Shown here in pieces: positions 56,000 through 64,000 of a stretch of DNA of 64,000 nt. This stretch comes from CAZEER01 sp964511215 (GTDB lineage: Bacteria; Fidelibacterota; Marinisomatia; Marinisomatales; UBA1611), in the NCBI GenBank assembly GCA_964511215.1, contig CAZEER010000001.1, positions 1-64,000 of the forward strand, written 5' to 3'. The notes under the pieces are model-generated. The model did no database searches and was not told the origin of the DNA. It worked only from the letters and a program-made list of their open reading frames with translations. Within the stretch, counting starts at the first letter, position 1. Each line of letters begins with the position of its first letter. Both the position numbers and the translations under genes were made by a program.

Positions 56000-56783
56000 T
56001 GAGAATTGTTTTGCTTATATATCTATGTAAAAATCTACCAGCCAGAGCATCAAATGAAGTGGGGGAGTCTGTGACAAAACACTGTATTCCACCTTTATTT
56101 TTTTCAGAAAGTAATTTATAATCATTCAATTTAGAAACTACAATTCCCGCTGTTGCTTTCCCTGAATCTACAAGCCTGATCTGGCCACCGAGCACAGCCT
56201 CAATAATATTTTTTAATAGAGGATAATGCGTGCAACCCAATATTACCGTGTCAACATTAGTGTTTTTTATACTATTTAAGTATAGATCGGCGATTGATAA
56301 AGGTATAGAGCCTTCCACCAAACCCTCTTCAACTAATGGCACAAATAAAGGACAAGCACGACTCACAGTTTTTACATCTGGATGCATAGCATTTAAATAT
56401 TTTCCATAGGCATCTGATTTAATCGTAGCCTGAGTCCCTAAAATGCCTATATTATAATTCTTACTAGTACTTAATGCAGACATGACTCCGGGTTGGATAA
56501 CACCTATAATTGGTAGTAAAAATTCTGATTTTAAAAATTTTAAGGCTAGCGATGATGCGGTGTTGCATGCCACAACAATCATCTTACAATCTTGCTCAAT
56601 GAGCCATTTTACAATCTGATAACTATATTTTTTAATTCTTTCGTTGCTTTTATTACCATAAGGTACTCGAGCAGTATCACCTACATAATAAATTTTTTCA
56701 CATGGCAAAACATCTGCAAGCGCACTGACCACTGTCAATCCTCCTATTCCAGAATCAAATACACCTATTGGTCTGTTATCCAT
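55986..56783 (-). CDS. murI: Glutamate racemase
   Basis: The 265-residue enzyme makes D-glutamate for peptidoglycan. Motifs are GVFDSGIGGLTV (about 7-18), VACNTASS with the first catalytic Cys (about 72), and ILGCTHYPLL with the second Cys (about 182). It overlaps folC by 14 bp and starts 4 bp after the amidase gene stop. Confidence 0.97.
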   Translation of the reverse strand: MDNRPIGVFDSGIGGLTVVSALADVLPCEKIYYVGDTARVPYGNKSNERIKKYSYQIVKWLIEQDCKMIVVACNTASSLALKFLKSEFLLPIIGVIQPGVMSALSTSKNYNIGILGTQATIKSDAYGKYLNAMHPDVKTVSRACPLFVPLVEEGLVEGSIPLSIADLYLNSIKNTNVDTVILGCTHYPLLKNIIEAVLGGQIRLVDSGKATAGIVVSKLNDYKLLSEKNKGGIQCFVTDSPTSFDALAGRFLHRYISKTILIDIS

Positions 56784-56787
56784 AATT

Positions 56788-58263
56788 TTATTCAGTGACT
56801 AAAAGTTTTTCTCTTGAGGATTTAAAATGCTTAATCCCGTTAACAATTGCTTCTGCGATTTGTTGTTTATGGTCGGCTCGCTTTAATTTTTTCTCCTCGC
56901 TGGGATTTGAAAGGTACCCCACTTCAACAAGTACATTGGGCATTGAAGCGCCAATAAGTACATAAAAACCAGCCTGTTTCACACCTCGGTTTGGAGTCTC
57001 TAATTTTTTATCCAATTCCATCTGGATAATAGATGCTAAATCTTCACTCTCTTTCATAAACATACTCTGCGCCATAGTCGCCATAATTAGATTTTCACCA
57101 GTTAAATTTTCATATTGATCAGTTTTTTCTTCAAGTTTAATAACAGAGTTTTCCCTGGAAGCAACTTCTATGGCATCCTCACTCTTACCTGGTCGCAAGA
57201 GATAGGTTTCGAATCCTTTGACTTTACGGTTGGGATTAGAGTTGGCATGAATGCTAACAAATAATTTTCCATTCGCATCATTCGCCATTTTAGTACGATC
57301 AATAAGAGGTATAAAAACATCTTCTTGTCTAGTATATACTACCTTAATACCTGATTTTTCTAAAATTTTACCAATCCGATTTGTTATATCTAGTACAACA
57401 TCTTTCTCTTTAGTCCCATATTTTCCCATTGACCCAGGATCTTTTCCACCATGCCCAGCATCTAACACAACGGTATCTAATCTCCACCTTTCTTTCACAT
57501 CTTCAATATGCTCATCTAGCTTCCCGAGGGGTGTTCGCAATACAATAACTATTTCATTTGGATCTAAACTCTGATACCATTCATGACTAATTACTTGTGA
57601 ACCAAGTTTAAATGCCACTTGTGCAGTTTTACCAATTTGGTCTGATTCAATTTGTTTTACAACACCACGCCTTAATCCTGTATTTATTGTTGCTGTATCT
57701 ACAATTCCTCCTGAAACAGTTAAATAGAACCATCCATGTTTATTAATAAAAGAACTTATCCCATTTTCAGAAAATGATTTTTTTGTGGCTAATTTAATAA
57801 TAGTACCATTTGATTTTACATCAATAGCGATATTTGTTATGTTATATCTGATAATGTCAATTTCTAATATTTCTCTTTTTGAATCAAAGCTAACTCCAGG
57901 CATTATACTTGTTTTAAGAATCTCAAAAAAATCTATCGCAGGTAAATACAATTCATTTGATTCAACAATAATAGCAGAAGTCATTTGGAATGGTTTGTCA
58001 TCAATAATTATATAGCTACTATTACCTGAAATTTTAATTTTATTTGAACCAATGTATAAGACCAGTTTTTTTCTCTCAGAATTTTCATATACTTTTGAAG
58101 ACATAGATCTAGCAAGATCTTTTGCAGAAATATATAGAGGCTTAGAGTCTCTCAATACACTAATCTCAGATTCTGAACCCGCCCGACGGTTAAACACATG
58201 AATGTCACCATGTAATAATGAAATAATTAATAAAAACAATATTTTATATATCATCCGTGGCAA
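56788..58263 (-). CDS. N-acetylmuramoyl-L-alanine amidase (Amidase_3) with N-terminal AMIN-like domains
   Basis: The 491-residue exported enzyme has a signal peptide (ILFLLIISLLHGD). A copper-amine-oxidase-N-like domain (about 30-120, YISAKDLARSM) and an AMIN-like beta domain (about 125-240) follow. The C-terminal Amidase_3 zinc domain has VVLDAGHGGKDPGS (first His), KDVVLDITNRIG with the Glu, VSIHANSNPN (second His) and LVEVGYLSNPSEE (catalytic Glu), about 262-480. It cleaves the amide between MurNAc and L-Ala during cell separation. It lies upstream of murI in the same direction, so both are envelope genes. Confidence 0.94.
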   Translation of the reverse strand: MPRMIYKILFLLIISLLHGDIHVFNRRAGSESEISVLRDSKPLYISAKDLARSMSSKVYENSERKKLVLYIGSNKIKISGNSSYIIIDDKPFQMTSAIIVESNELYLPAIDFFEILKTSIMPGVSFDSKREILEIDIIRYNITNIAIDVKSNGTIIKLATKKSFSENGISSFINKHGWFYLTVSGGIVDTATINTGLRRGVVKQIESDQIGKTAQVAFKLGSQVISHEWYQSLDPNEIVIVLRTPLGKLDEHIEDVKERWRLDTVVLDAGHGGKDPGSMGKYGTKEKDVVLDITNRIGKILEKSGIKVVYTRQEDVFIPLIDRTKMANDANGKLFVSIHANSNPNRKVKGFETYLLRPGKSEDAIEVASRENSVIKLEEKTDQYENLTGENLIMATMAQSMFMKESEDLASIIQMELDKKLETPNRGVKQAGFYVLIGASMPNVLVEVGYLSNPSEEKKLKRADHKQQIAEAIVNGIKHFKSSREKLLVTE

Positions 58264-58354
58264 TGGCCTTCTTATCTAAAAAATAATATAAAATGCACTA
58301 TTGAATTTGCTAATCGATAGTGACTAAACTCAAAATAATTAAAAGTTAAAAACA

Positions 58355-58380
58355 GAAGCGCCCCAAATTTGGGGCGCTTC
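58355..58380 (-). terminator. Strong palindromic rho-independent terminator
   Basis: A 26-bp perfect palindrome (13-bp arms starting GAAGCGCCCCAAA) has a very GC-rich stem. On the minus strand it is followed by TGTTTTTAACTTTTAATT. It lies 20 bp after the stop of the 71-residue membrane protein gene and ends that transcript. Confidence 0.92.
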
Positions 58381-58399
58381 TTCAGATCTCATTTTCAAT

Positions 58400-58615
58400 C
58401 TATTTTTTTTCGTACCACATCACGAGAATCGCGAGTGCAAGTATTCCTGCAAATCCTGCATCACCAAATTGGGACATTACTCTCCCTAATCCAGCGATAA
58501 CTCCAAAATAATCATCAAACAGAACTCCTACAATAATACCAATCACGACTAAGGTTTTAGCCAGATCAGTAAGCTGACCTAACCATTCATTTACCTGTTG
58601 CATGCTCTTAAGCAT
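58400..58615 (-). CDS. Tiny two-helix membrane protein B
   Basis: This 71-residue protein has an amphipathic N-terminus (MLKSMQQVNEWLGQLTDLAK) and two hydrophobic helices (about 20-45 and 52-66). The loop GDAGFAGILALAIL matches GGFAGLLALLVF of the neighbour upstream. It has no signal peptide. The ribosome site AGGAGG lies five bases before the ATG at 58615. A strong terminator follows the stop. No family is recognised; a structural or channel-forming role is possible. Strong translation signals suggest high expression. Confidence 0.8.
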   Translation of the reverse strand: MLKSMQQVNEWLGQLTDLAKTLVVIGIIVGVLFDDYFGVIAGLGRVMSQFGDAGFAGILALAILVMWYEKK

Positions 58616-58678
58616 AGTTTCCTCCTGATTTCAGGATTAGTCAGATTGTATACAATCTTCCTAATTTATCCTATGTTA

Positions 58679-58888
58679 TTATGCCAGAAACGAGAGAAAA
58701 ACCAACAAAGCCAGTAAACCTGCAAATCCGCCATCTAAGAATGTATTTACAAGGTCTACAATTCCGCCAATAGGATCAAAACCCGTGGAATAAATAATAT
58801 TAACAAATACAAATAATACTATGAGCGCTTTAATCACACCCACTACACCAGATGCTGCATTTGATACGGTTGAAGTAACATCAGCCAT
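58679..58888 (-). CDS. Tiny two-helix membrane protein A
   Basis: This 69-residue protein has an amphipathic Ala/Ser/Val-rich N-terminus (MADVTSTVSNAASGVVGV) and two hydrophobic helices (about 19-33 and 52-68). It is a likely paralogue of the next gene (shared K(A/T)L(I/V)V near 21 and GFAG(L/I)LAL near 54-61). A perfect Shine-Dalgarno AAGGAGGT lies six bases before the ATG, the strongest in the window. The stop is 63 bp before the next start. Function unknown. Confidence 0.8.
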   Translation of the reverse strand: MADVTSTVSNAASGVVGVIKALIVLFVFVNIIYSTGFDPIGGIVDLVNTFLDGGFAGLLALLVFLSFLA

Positions 58889-59057
58889 GCCGAAACCTCC
58901 TTGGTTTGGTTTTTTGGTTGTGATTACTGCCTAGTGCAATAACCCCAATCGCGTGAATCCAGAATGACCTAATACAATCTTATATGCAACTAAACGCCAA
59001 TCTTTATTCATAAAGCGAATTTACAAACAATGGAGTTATTGACAATATTTATATTTC

Positions 59058-60149
59058 TTATTGACTTTCAATCCTAGAAAGCTGTTTTTTAACTATATTA
59101 TTGACTTTTATTGGTGAAATAGATTCCATACAAAATTGACATAAGCGCCAATGGTCACGTTTATGTCGGCATTGCTTATCCGGCACAATAGACCTACCAA
59201 GATCACTCATTGGATACGTTAAATTAGAGTTTTGTGATCCAAAAATAGTAAAAACAGGAATCCCTACATATGCTGCAAGATGACCCGCCATAGAATCAGG
59301 AGCAATTAAACATCGTTGGTTATAGAGCCAATTTTTAAATTCAATTAAATCGCCCTGGAAACTCTTAACATTCAATCTTTTATCTTTTAATTGTTTTTCT
59401 AAATCCTGAGACTCACTTGTTTTAACAAAAGTTATTTGATATTCTTTTAATAACAAAACTGCTAAATCCACCCAATAATTAACAGGCCATGTTCTTCTTT
59501 TATCAGTAGCTCCATTATGTAAAACAATTGACCCTTTTTTGTTGATTCTCCATTTATTATTTTTCTGTGTTTGTGTTTTACAGCCAGCTTTCTCTGTTAG
59601 CTTTTCAGCTCGTAAAGATTGATGTAGGCTTTGATTCATTTTGTATGAATGGGTAAAAAAATATTTCCCGCCTGTTGTAAAATAACCCAAGCTAATTTTA
59701 GAACGAGTATGCCATAAAAACCAGGCATTCCTAAAATCACCTTTAAAATCAAATGCTAGATCTATATTGTTTTTTCTTAATCTTTTTGCAAAAGAACGCG
59801 CCTTCACCCAATCAAATATAGACCAACTCCATTCTGTCCAAGGAGCTGAAAAGGATAAGACCTCATCTGCGACTTTCAAGTCTTTAGCAATAGAAACCGC
59901 TGATTGGTGACATACCAATATAACCTTAGCATTTGGAAATGTATTTTTAATTGATTTAAGCGCACTCATAATAATAAACACATCACCAATGCGATGGTAT
60001 TCTGTTACTAGAATTGTCTTAATCTCCGTCTTATCTATGGAATAAACTCCTCGAAACAAATTGCACAATCCATAAAAAGGAGAAAAAATTAAACTTACAA
60101 AATTTCCCCAAAATATATGGGTGGATTTATACACCTTATTATTCAACAA
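59058..60149 (-). CDS. Glycosyltransferase family 9 (LPS heptosyltransferase-like)
   Basis: The 363-residue protein has the GT9 pattern: ILVTEYHRIGDVFIIMSALKSI (within 40-70), where family members usually have 'R.. .iGD', and LHNGATDKRRTWPVNYW in the donor domain. CLIAPDSMAGHLAAYVGIPV (Asp/Ser/Gly of the nucleotide-sugar site) follows. The tail has a cluster KQCRHKRDHWRLCQFC that could bind metal. ADP-heptose transfer to the LPS core is typical; the actual sugar is unknown. It overlaps the next GT gene by 7 bp. Confidence 0.88.
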   Translation of the reverse strand: MLNNKVYKSTHIFWGNFVSLIFSPFYGLCNLFRGVYSIDKTEIKTILVTEYHRIGDVFIIMSALKSIKNTFPNAKVILVCHQSAVSIAKDLKVADEVLSFSAPWTEWSWSIFDWVKARSFAKRLRKNNIDLAFDFKGDFRNAWFLWHTRSKISLGYFTTGGKYFFTHSYKMNQSLHQSLRAEKLTEKAGCKTQTQKNNKWRINKKGSIVLHNGATDKRRTWPVNYWVDLAVLLLKEYQITFVKTSESQDLEKQLKDKRLNVKSFQGDLIEFKNWLYNQRCLIAPDSMAGHLAAYVGIPVFTIFGSQNSNLTYPMSDLGRSIVPDKQCRHKRDHWRLCQFCMESISPIKVNNIVKKQLSRIESQ

Positions 60150-61231
60150 GAGAGCCCGATTTTACGATAATAATCATAGAGTGTATCTGTAACCGTTTTG
60201 ACACTGTGTGTCTTATCTACCCAAAGTTTTCCTTTTTTACTATACTCTAAAATTTCTTCACGTTTTTTAATAATTGACCTTAGTTTATAATCTAAAGTGT
60301 CTTTGGTAACATGAACAAAGGGATGATCTGGTACAAATGAATCATAAACATTATTCATTTCGGTAAAAGTACAAATACCCATAGAAAGAGATTCTACAGA
60401 ATTCATCCCATAGCCCCACCCTCCTTTATTTCCTACCTGATCAATAAATATATCTGATTGTGATTTCCTCTCTAAAGCAATTGCATGGGGAACTCCTTCT
60501 ATGAGGTCAAACTCTATATCTCCTTCAGCTTGTAACTGTTTACATATAGAAATTATATTGTTAGACCCCTTATAAAAACGATTAGTGGGCGCATGCGATA
60601 CGCGTAAAGTATTGTTTAATTTATTTTTTTCTTTGAATATAGATGTTTCAAATGGTAAAAAAATATATTCAATATTGGGATGTTTATCTAATAAATCAAC
60701 TTCATTTGTTAGATTTAGATCCGCTACACGATCAATATATGGCATCACTCCTCTGCTTCTCAGGTCTTCACCGTGATAATGGCATATTATTTTTTTCCCT
60801 CTTTTTTTTAATTCACGAACAAAAGACTCGTTCTTCAAAAAATCCATACCACTTTCAAAGTGTACAACATCAAAATCATAAAGGTTATAATCTTTTATTA
60901 TTTTTGTTATCCTTGGCTCCCATAACCAATCCTTAAACTTTAAAAAAGCACTATCAAAAACACCTTCTGGCTGCCAAAGTGGTGGACACCCATCTTTTTC
61001 CTTAAAATATCCTTCTTTCCCACGATAATATTTAAATATGAAGTTTCTGATTTGCGACATTCTGCTGAGAGTAAAATTAAACGGAAGATCTAAACAAATA
61101 TCATCTTTAAAATTTTTTGGACTATTAAAAAAGGTTACTGTACGACAATGATTACCACGAGACTCATGTTCTTTTTTCCATAATGTAAGAGTCCCTACAG
61201 TATTCTCAGGTGATATATATAGAATTTTCAT
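60143..61231 (-). CDS. Glycosyltransferase, GT4/GT1-like GT-B fold
   Basis: The 362-residue protein starts with a Rossmann strand MKILYISPENTVGTLTLW. It continues with VVHFESGMDFL and IICHYHGEDLRSRGVMPYID, where a glycosyltransferase acceptor domain is expected. The C-terminal part has DIFIDQVGNKGGWGYGMNSVESLSMG, a GT-B E-x7-E-like segment (Glu in NSVESL). The donor is not identifiable. Neighbours are all surface-polysaccharide genes, with 1-7 bp overlaps. Confidence 0.8.
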   Translation of the reverse strand: MKILYISPENTVGTLTLWKKEHESRGNHCRTVTFFNSPKNFKDDICLDLPFNFTLSRMSQIRNFIFKYYRGKEGYFKEKDGCPPLWQPEGVFDSAFLKFKDWLWEPRITKIIKDYNLYDFDVVHFESGMDFLKNESFVRELKKRGKKIICHYHGEDLRSRGVMPYIDRVADLNLTNEVDLLDKHPNIEYIFLPFETSIFKEKNKLNNTLRVSHAPTNRFYKGSNNIISICKQLQAEGDIEFDLIEGVPHAIALERKSQSDIFIDQVGNKGGWGYGMNSVESLSMGICTFTEMNNVYDSFVPDHPFVHVTKDTLDYKLRSIIKKREEILEYSKKGKLWVDKTHSVKTVTDTLYDYYRKIGLSC

Positions 61232-62334
61232 TATGAATAAAACAAAGATAGGTATCTATCTTTGTTTTTCTCCCAATTATAATTTTCTTTAATCAGTTTT
61301 TTATTTTTATCCGCCTTTGAATGATCAGATGTTTTACAAGCATTAATAATTGCACCTGCAAGAGATAGCGCATCTCCAGGCACAGACCAATGTATGGAAC
61401 TGTTAACAAAATGCCGGATTGGGGGTAAATCACTAGACACCACCTCTAACCCTGCGATCATCATCTCAAATAGTTTTGTCGGAGTGTTTTCTACAGTAAG
61501 CGGGGTTTCCCTAAATGGAACAACCCCCACCTTATGCGTCGTTAGATAACTCCAAATTTCTTCATGAGGAATTTGATCCAATATCTCAATTGATTGTTCA
61601 AGGTTTAATTCATTAATTAAACTATATATTTGACTTCTGAATTTCTTAGTTCTAAATGTCCCAATGAGAGTTAGCTTTGCGTTTTTTAAATCATTCACTA
61701 CACTTACCATTGCCTTGACAAGATCATAAATTCCCCGCTCTGGTCCAAGGTGCCCATGATAAATAATTGAATTAGGTTTACGTACAGAAATGGAGGACAT
61801 TTTAAAATATTTTAATTCAGGGAAATTCTCAATTATTGATATTGGAATTCCCATATTAATATAGGGATTAGTAGATATTGGATGATTCGCAAGTATAATT
61901 TTATCTACATATTTCAAATACCTATTTTCTTGAAGGTGGCGTAGATAAATCGCCAATTCTTTTATTGGTTTTATACGATTTGAAAAGGTGCGGTAAAGTG
62001 CTGCCATATTCTCATGAACATCATATATAGTAATAAAATTATTTTTTTTTAACTTAATTTTTTTGAAAAGTGGCAATAAGTCCGTTTCATGAATTTGAAT
62101 ATGGCTTAATTCGGCTAAATTAAAAATAATGTTGTAAATTGATTTTACATATGTCTTAATATCAACATGGCAATTGAAATTATGGTGTCTAATAAACTCA
62201 TTTGATAAATCAAGATCTGAATTAGAACGTGTAAAATAAATTATTTTAAACTTCTTTGCAGTTAATGATTGAATTTGTTTGTGAAAAATCCGTTCATCAT
62301 CAGGATAATGATTACAAGAAACAATGGCAATCAT
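61231..62334 (-). CDS. Glycosyltransferase family 4
   Basis: The 367-residue GT-B protein has the N-terminal motif DYDEN-like FITIYDVHENMAALYR. The donor half reads IIYHGHLGPERGIYDLVKAM, TLIGTF and VVPFRETPLTVENTPTKLFEMMIAGLEVV, a typical GT4 segment with the Glu of E-x7-E. It overlaps the flippase gene by 4 bp. A polysaccharide or LPS sugar transfer is inferred from context. Confidence 0.88.
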   Translation of the reverse strand: MIAIVSCNHYPDDERIFHKQIQSLTAKKFKIIYFTRSNSDLDLSNEFIRHHNFNCHVDIKTYVKSIYNIIFNLAELSHIQIHETDLLPLFKKIKLKKNNFITIYDVHENMAALYRTFSNRIKPIKELAIYLRHLQENRYLKYVDKIILANHPISTNPYINMGIPISIIENFPELKYFKMSSISVRKPNSIIYHGHLGPERGIYDLVKAMVSVVNDLKNAKLTLIGTFRTKKFRSQIYSLINELNLEQSIEILDQIPHEEIWSYLTTHKVGVVPFRETPLTVENTPTKLFEMMIAGLEVVSSDLPPIRHFVNSSIHWSVPGDALSLAGAIINACKTSDHSKADKNKKLIKENYNWEKNKDRYLSLFYS

Positions 62335-63749
62335 TTAAGCAACCCTATTAGCTCTTTTTTTTCGCCCTTATTAAGAACAAGTACATACCATAAAATAGGA
62401 TAAAAACTTGAAATGGCTATCTTGGAAAACATGCTCTCAAATCCTAATTGAATTACCATTAAACACATAAGAGGGATTAATAATCCATACCAGTTATAGT
62501 TTATAGTATAAATAGAATGTGTTTTAAAATAAATTGCAATACTCATTGCGGCAAATGCGAAAACTACGCTATAGGCAGCACCCATAATTCCAAAATATGG
62601 AATTAAAAAGATACTGAAAAAAATTAATGTAGCTGCGCCTATTATTCTAAATAGAGGAACCCAATTTGTTATTTCTTTAATATAAACCCCAGGAAGTTGT
62701 ATCACATATGTCGCAAAGAAAAAATAACCTAGTAAAACAGCCCTTACCACTGGTTTGCATTCCCAGAATTGATGACCAATTAAAGTTCTTCCCAAAATAG
62801 AAAGTTGCATAATTTCGGCAACCCAAACACTCACTAATAAAGAAACATAACCCATAAAACCTAAAAACAGGGTCGTTATTTTTGAGAATTCAATTCTTGC
62901 GCCTGCTTCTTTGCCGCGTTTTAAAAAATATGGTGTCCAACCCATGTTAAACCCCATAACAACTGTGAGTCCAAGCATCCCCATTTTTTTCCCAGCAGAA
63001 TACAGACCGACTTCAGCAGTCCCCAAAAACCATTCTAAAAAATAACGATCTGAGAGTTCCATGACCATTGTAAATATACCTGCAGGTAAGAATGGTAAAG
63101 CAAAATAAAGAATTTTTATAAAAGTTTTTTTATCTAATAAACTTAAGTCTAATCTCCTAATCACAATAGGGAGAGATAAAAAGAATATAATTCCAGAAGA
63201 TATAATATTTGCCTTAAAAACACCTTCAATACCAGCATTCCAATACAATATAAACACAATATTTAATATCATGGTTGTTACTACATTTATAAGATTAAGT
63301 GCTATATAAGGGATGGGCCTCTCTTCTGTTCTCAATATCAACAACGGTAGGTTCCATAAAGAATCAAATAGTAAGATAATCGATAAATAAACCATCCAAT
63401 CCGGCTTATTTACACCAAGAAAAAATGATGCCGAAGCATCTCTGAAAAGATATATCGTAATAGTGAAAATAAAACCGGTTATGACTTGAGATACAATTAT
63501 CACAGTTATATGTTTTATTCTTTCGTTACCTACTAACTGTACCGCATATTTCATTAATGCAGTATCCATCCCATAGCGATACAAGATTAAAGCAAAACCC
63601 ATAAATGCGTATGCTAAAGACAATGCCCCATATTCTTCTTGGTTAAAACTATTTGTATAAAGTGGCAATAATAAGAATGTAATTAGCCGGGCCATAATAT
63701 GACCCAATCCATAAATTAATGATTGTTTGCCTAGGGCTTTAATTGACAT
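62331..63749 (-). CDS. Polysaccharide flippase, Wzx/MATE-like
   Basis: The 472-residue integral membrane protein has about 12-14 predicted helices. The N-terminus KQSLIYGLGHIMARLITFLL and loop NQEEYGALSLAYAFMG match the polysaccharide-synthesis (RfbX/Wzx) family start. It flips lipid-linked glycans across the inner membrane. It starts three bases after the upstream partial gene stop. Confidence 0.92.
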   Translation of the reverse strand: MSIKALGKQSLIYGLGHIMARLITFLLLPLYTNSFNQEEYGALSLAYAFMGFALILYRYGMDTALMKYAVQLVGNERIKHITVIIVSQVITGFIFTITIYLFRDASASFFLGVNKPDWMVYLSIILLFDSLWNLPLLILRTEERPIPYIALNLINVVTTMILNIVFILYWNAGIEGVFKANIISSGIIFFLSLPIVIRRLDLSLLDKKTFIKILYFALPFLPAGIFTMVMELSDRYFLEWFLGTAEVGLYSAGKKMGMLGLTVVMGFNMGWTPYFLKRGKEAGARIEFSKITTLFLGFMGYVSLLVSVWVAEIMQLSILGRTLIGHQFWECKPVVRAVLLGYFFFATYVIQLPGVYIKEITNWVPLFRIIGAATLIFFSIFLIPYFGIMGAAYSVVFAFAAMSIAIYFKTHSIYTINYNWYGLLIPLMCLMVIQLGFESMFSKIAISSFYPILWYVLVLNKGEKKELIGLLK

Positions 63750-63752
63750 GAT

Positions 63753-64000
63753 TCATTTAATAGTCAATTCAATAGTATCTCTAAAAATACCACTTGCCCC
63801 AAAATTCTCTTTAAAACGACCCAATCCCATATTTGGTTGACCATTAACAGTGAAAATTCCAAAATCATATATCTGAAAATTCGAGTTTAATGCCCATTCA
63901 ATAATTTTGTAAAACAATAGATTAACTGCCCTAGAATCTGCATGCTCTTCATCATGGCTAATATAAAAAGCTAAGACTACATGTTCATTAATTTGAAAAT
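63753..64000 (-). CDS. C-terminal part of a FemAB/GNAT-like protein (partial at the right edge)
   Basis: The frame stays open from base 63998 to TGA at 63753, giving 81 residues. The end reads VVLAFYISHDEEHADSRAVNLL and IYDFGIFTVNGQPNMGLGRFKENFG. This is the 'YDFG......GL..FK..FG' pattern of GNAT/FemAB-type (BioF2-like) transferases in polysaccharide clusters. The N-terminus lies outside the window. A role in peptidoglycan or glycan acylation is possible but unproven. Confidence 0.75.
   Translation of the reverse strand, partial: FQINEHVVLAFYISHDEEHADSRAVNLLFYKIIEWALNSNFQIYDFGIFTVNGQPNMGLGRFKENFGASGIFRDTIELTIK

Noticed and set aside
1..64000. tRNA, rRNA, riboswitch or insertion-sequence features
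   Set aside because: I looked in the larger intergenic gaps and found no cloverleaf, rRNA-like stretch, transposase or terminal repeats.

Overview
The window is about 64 kb of AT-rich bacterial chromosome (roughly one third G+C by eye), with two 100-base N runs marking scaffold joins, so it is a draft or metagenome-derived scaffold. The gene set suggests a Gram-negative member of the FCB group, and my best guess is a marine Marinimicrobia/SAR406-like lineage. The grounds are a secretin, a TolB-propeller/beta-barrel outer-membrane protein, heptosyltransferase-like enzymes, an LPS/O-antigen type flippase, GSII-type glutamine synthetase, an archaeal-type UbiA prenyltransferase and many 'QG/GQ' signal peptides. 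The phylum is inference; Gram-negative is well supported. There are no rRNA or tRNA genes, insertion sequences or CRISPR arrays.

Layout. 1-12924 (minus) is the most unusual region. It reads like a PilMNOPQ locus, but PilM and PilN are fused into one 2118-residue protein: winged HTH, Arg-rich linker, PilM-like actin fold, about 1300 residues of coiled coil, then PilN. PilO-, PilP- and PilQ-like genes follow, then a secreted PKD-type protein and a signal-peptide-bearing protein made of marine-phage tail-fibre-like repeats that runs off the left edge. Upstream lies 538 bp of AT-rich DNA with a perfect inverted repeat that could be an operator for the fused HTH. 13463-16676 holds an ABC-F ATPase and mtaB.

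16847-24389 holds lrp-glnII, a CADD-type (p-aminobenzoate) oxygenase and a bidirectional terminator. It continues with an Arg-rich miniprotein, two divergent genes sharing a TerB-like domain, and a cyclic-nucleotide-binding protein next to a K+ channel/RCK protein. 24474-28595 is carAB (carA broken by an N gap). 28731-36688 holds an LPP20-like secreted protein, two small exported unknowns, ligA, a GSDH-type sugar dehydrogenase, a YadGH-like ABC-2 exporter and a small outer-membrane-like protein.

36733-58263 is a long, mostly minus-strand housekeeping stretch. It carries a metallopeptidase/TolB/barrel protein, HAD hydrolase, AlkA-like glycosylase, methyltransferase, M24 peptidase, TPR protein, B12-binding subunit, dtd, dnaE, an archaeal-type UbiA, prmC, prfA and rpmE2. 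It ends with an aminotransferase, an orphan Cas6b-like protein, rho, folC, murI and a cell-wall amidase. 58400-58888 encodes two related tiny membrane proteins with the best Shine-Dalgarno sites in the window and a 26-bp perfect palindromic terminator. 59058-64000 is the start of a polysaccharide cluster (GT9, two GT4-like enzymes, Wzx flippase, partial FemAB/GNAT-like protein).

The strongest candidates for undescribed biology are the wHTH-PilM-coil-PilN fusion operon with its phage-fibre-like exported protein, the catalytic-His-less Cas6b-like protein beside rho, the TerB/channel/cNMP cluster, and the pair of tiny membrane proteins.
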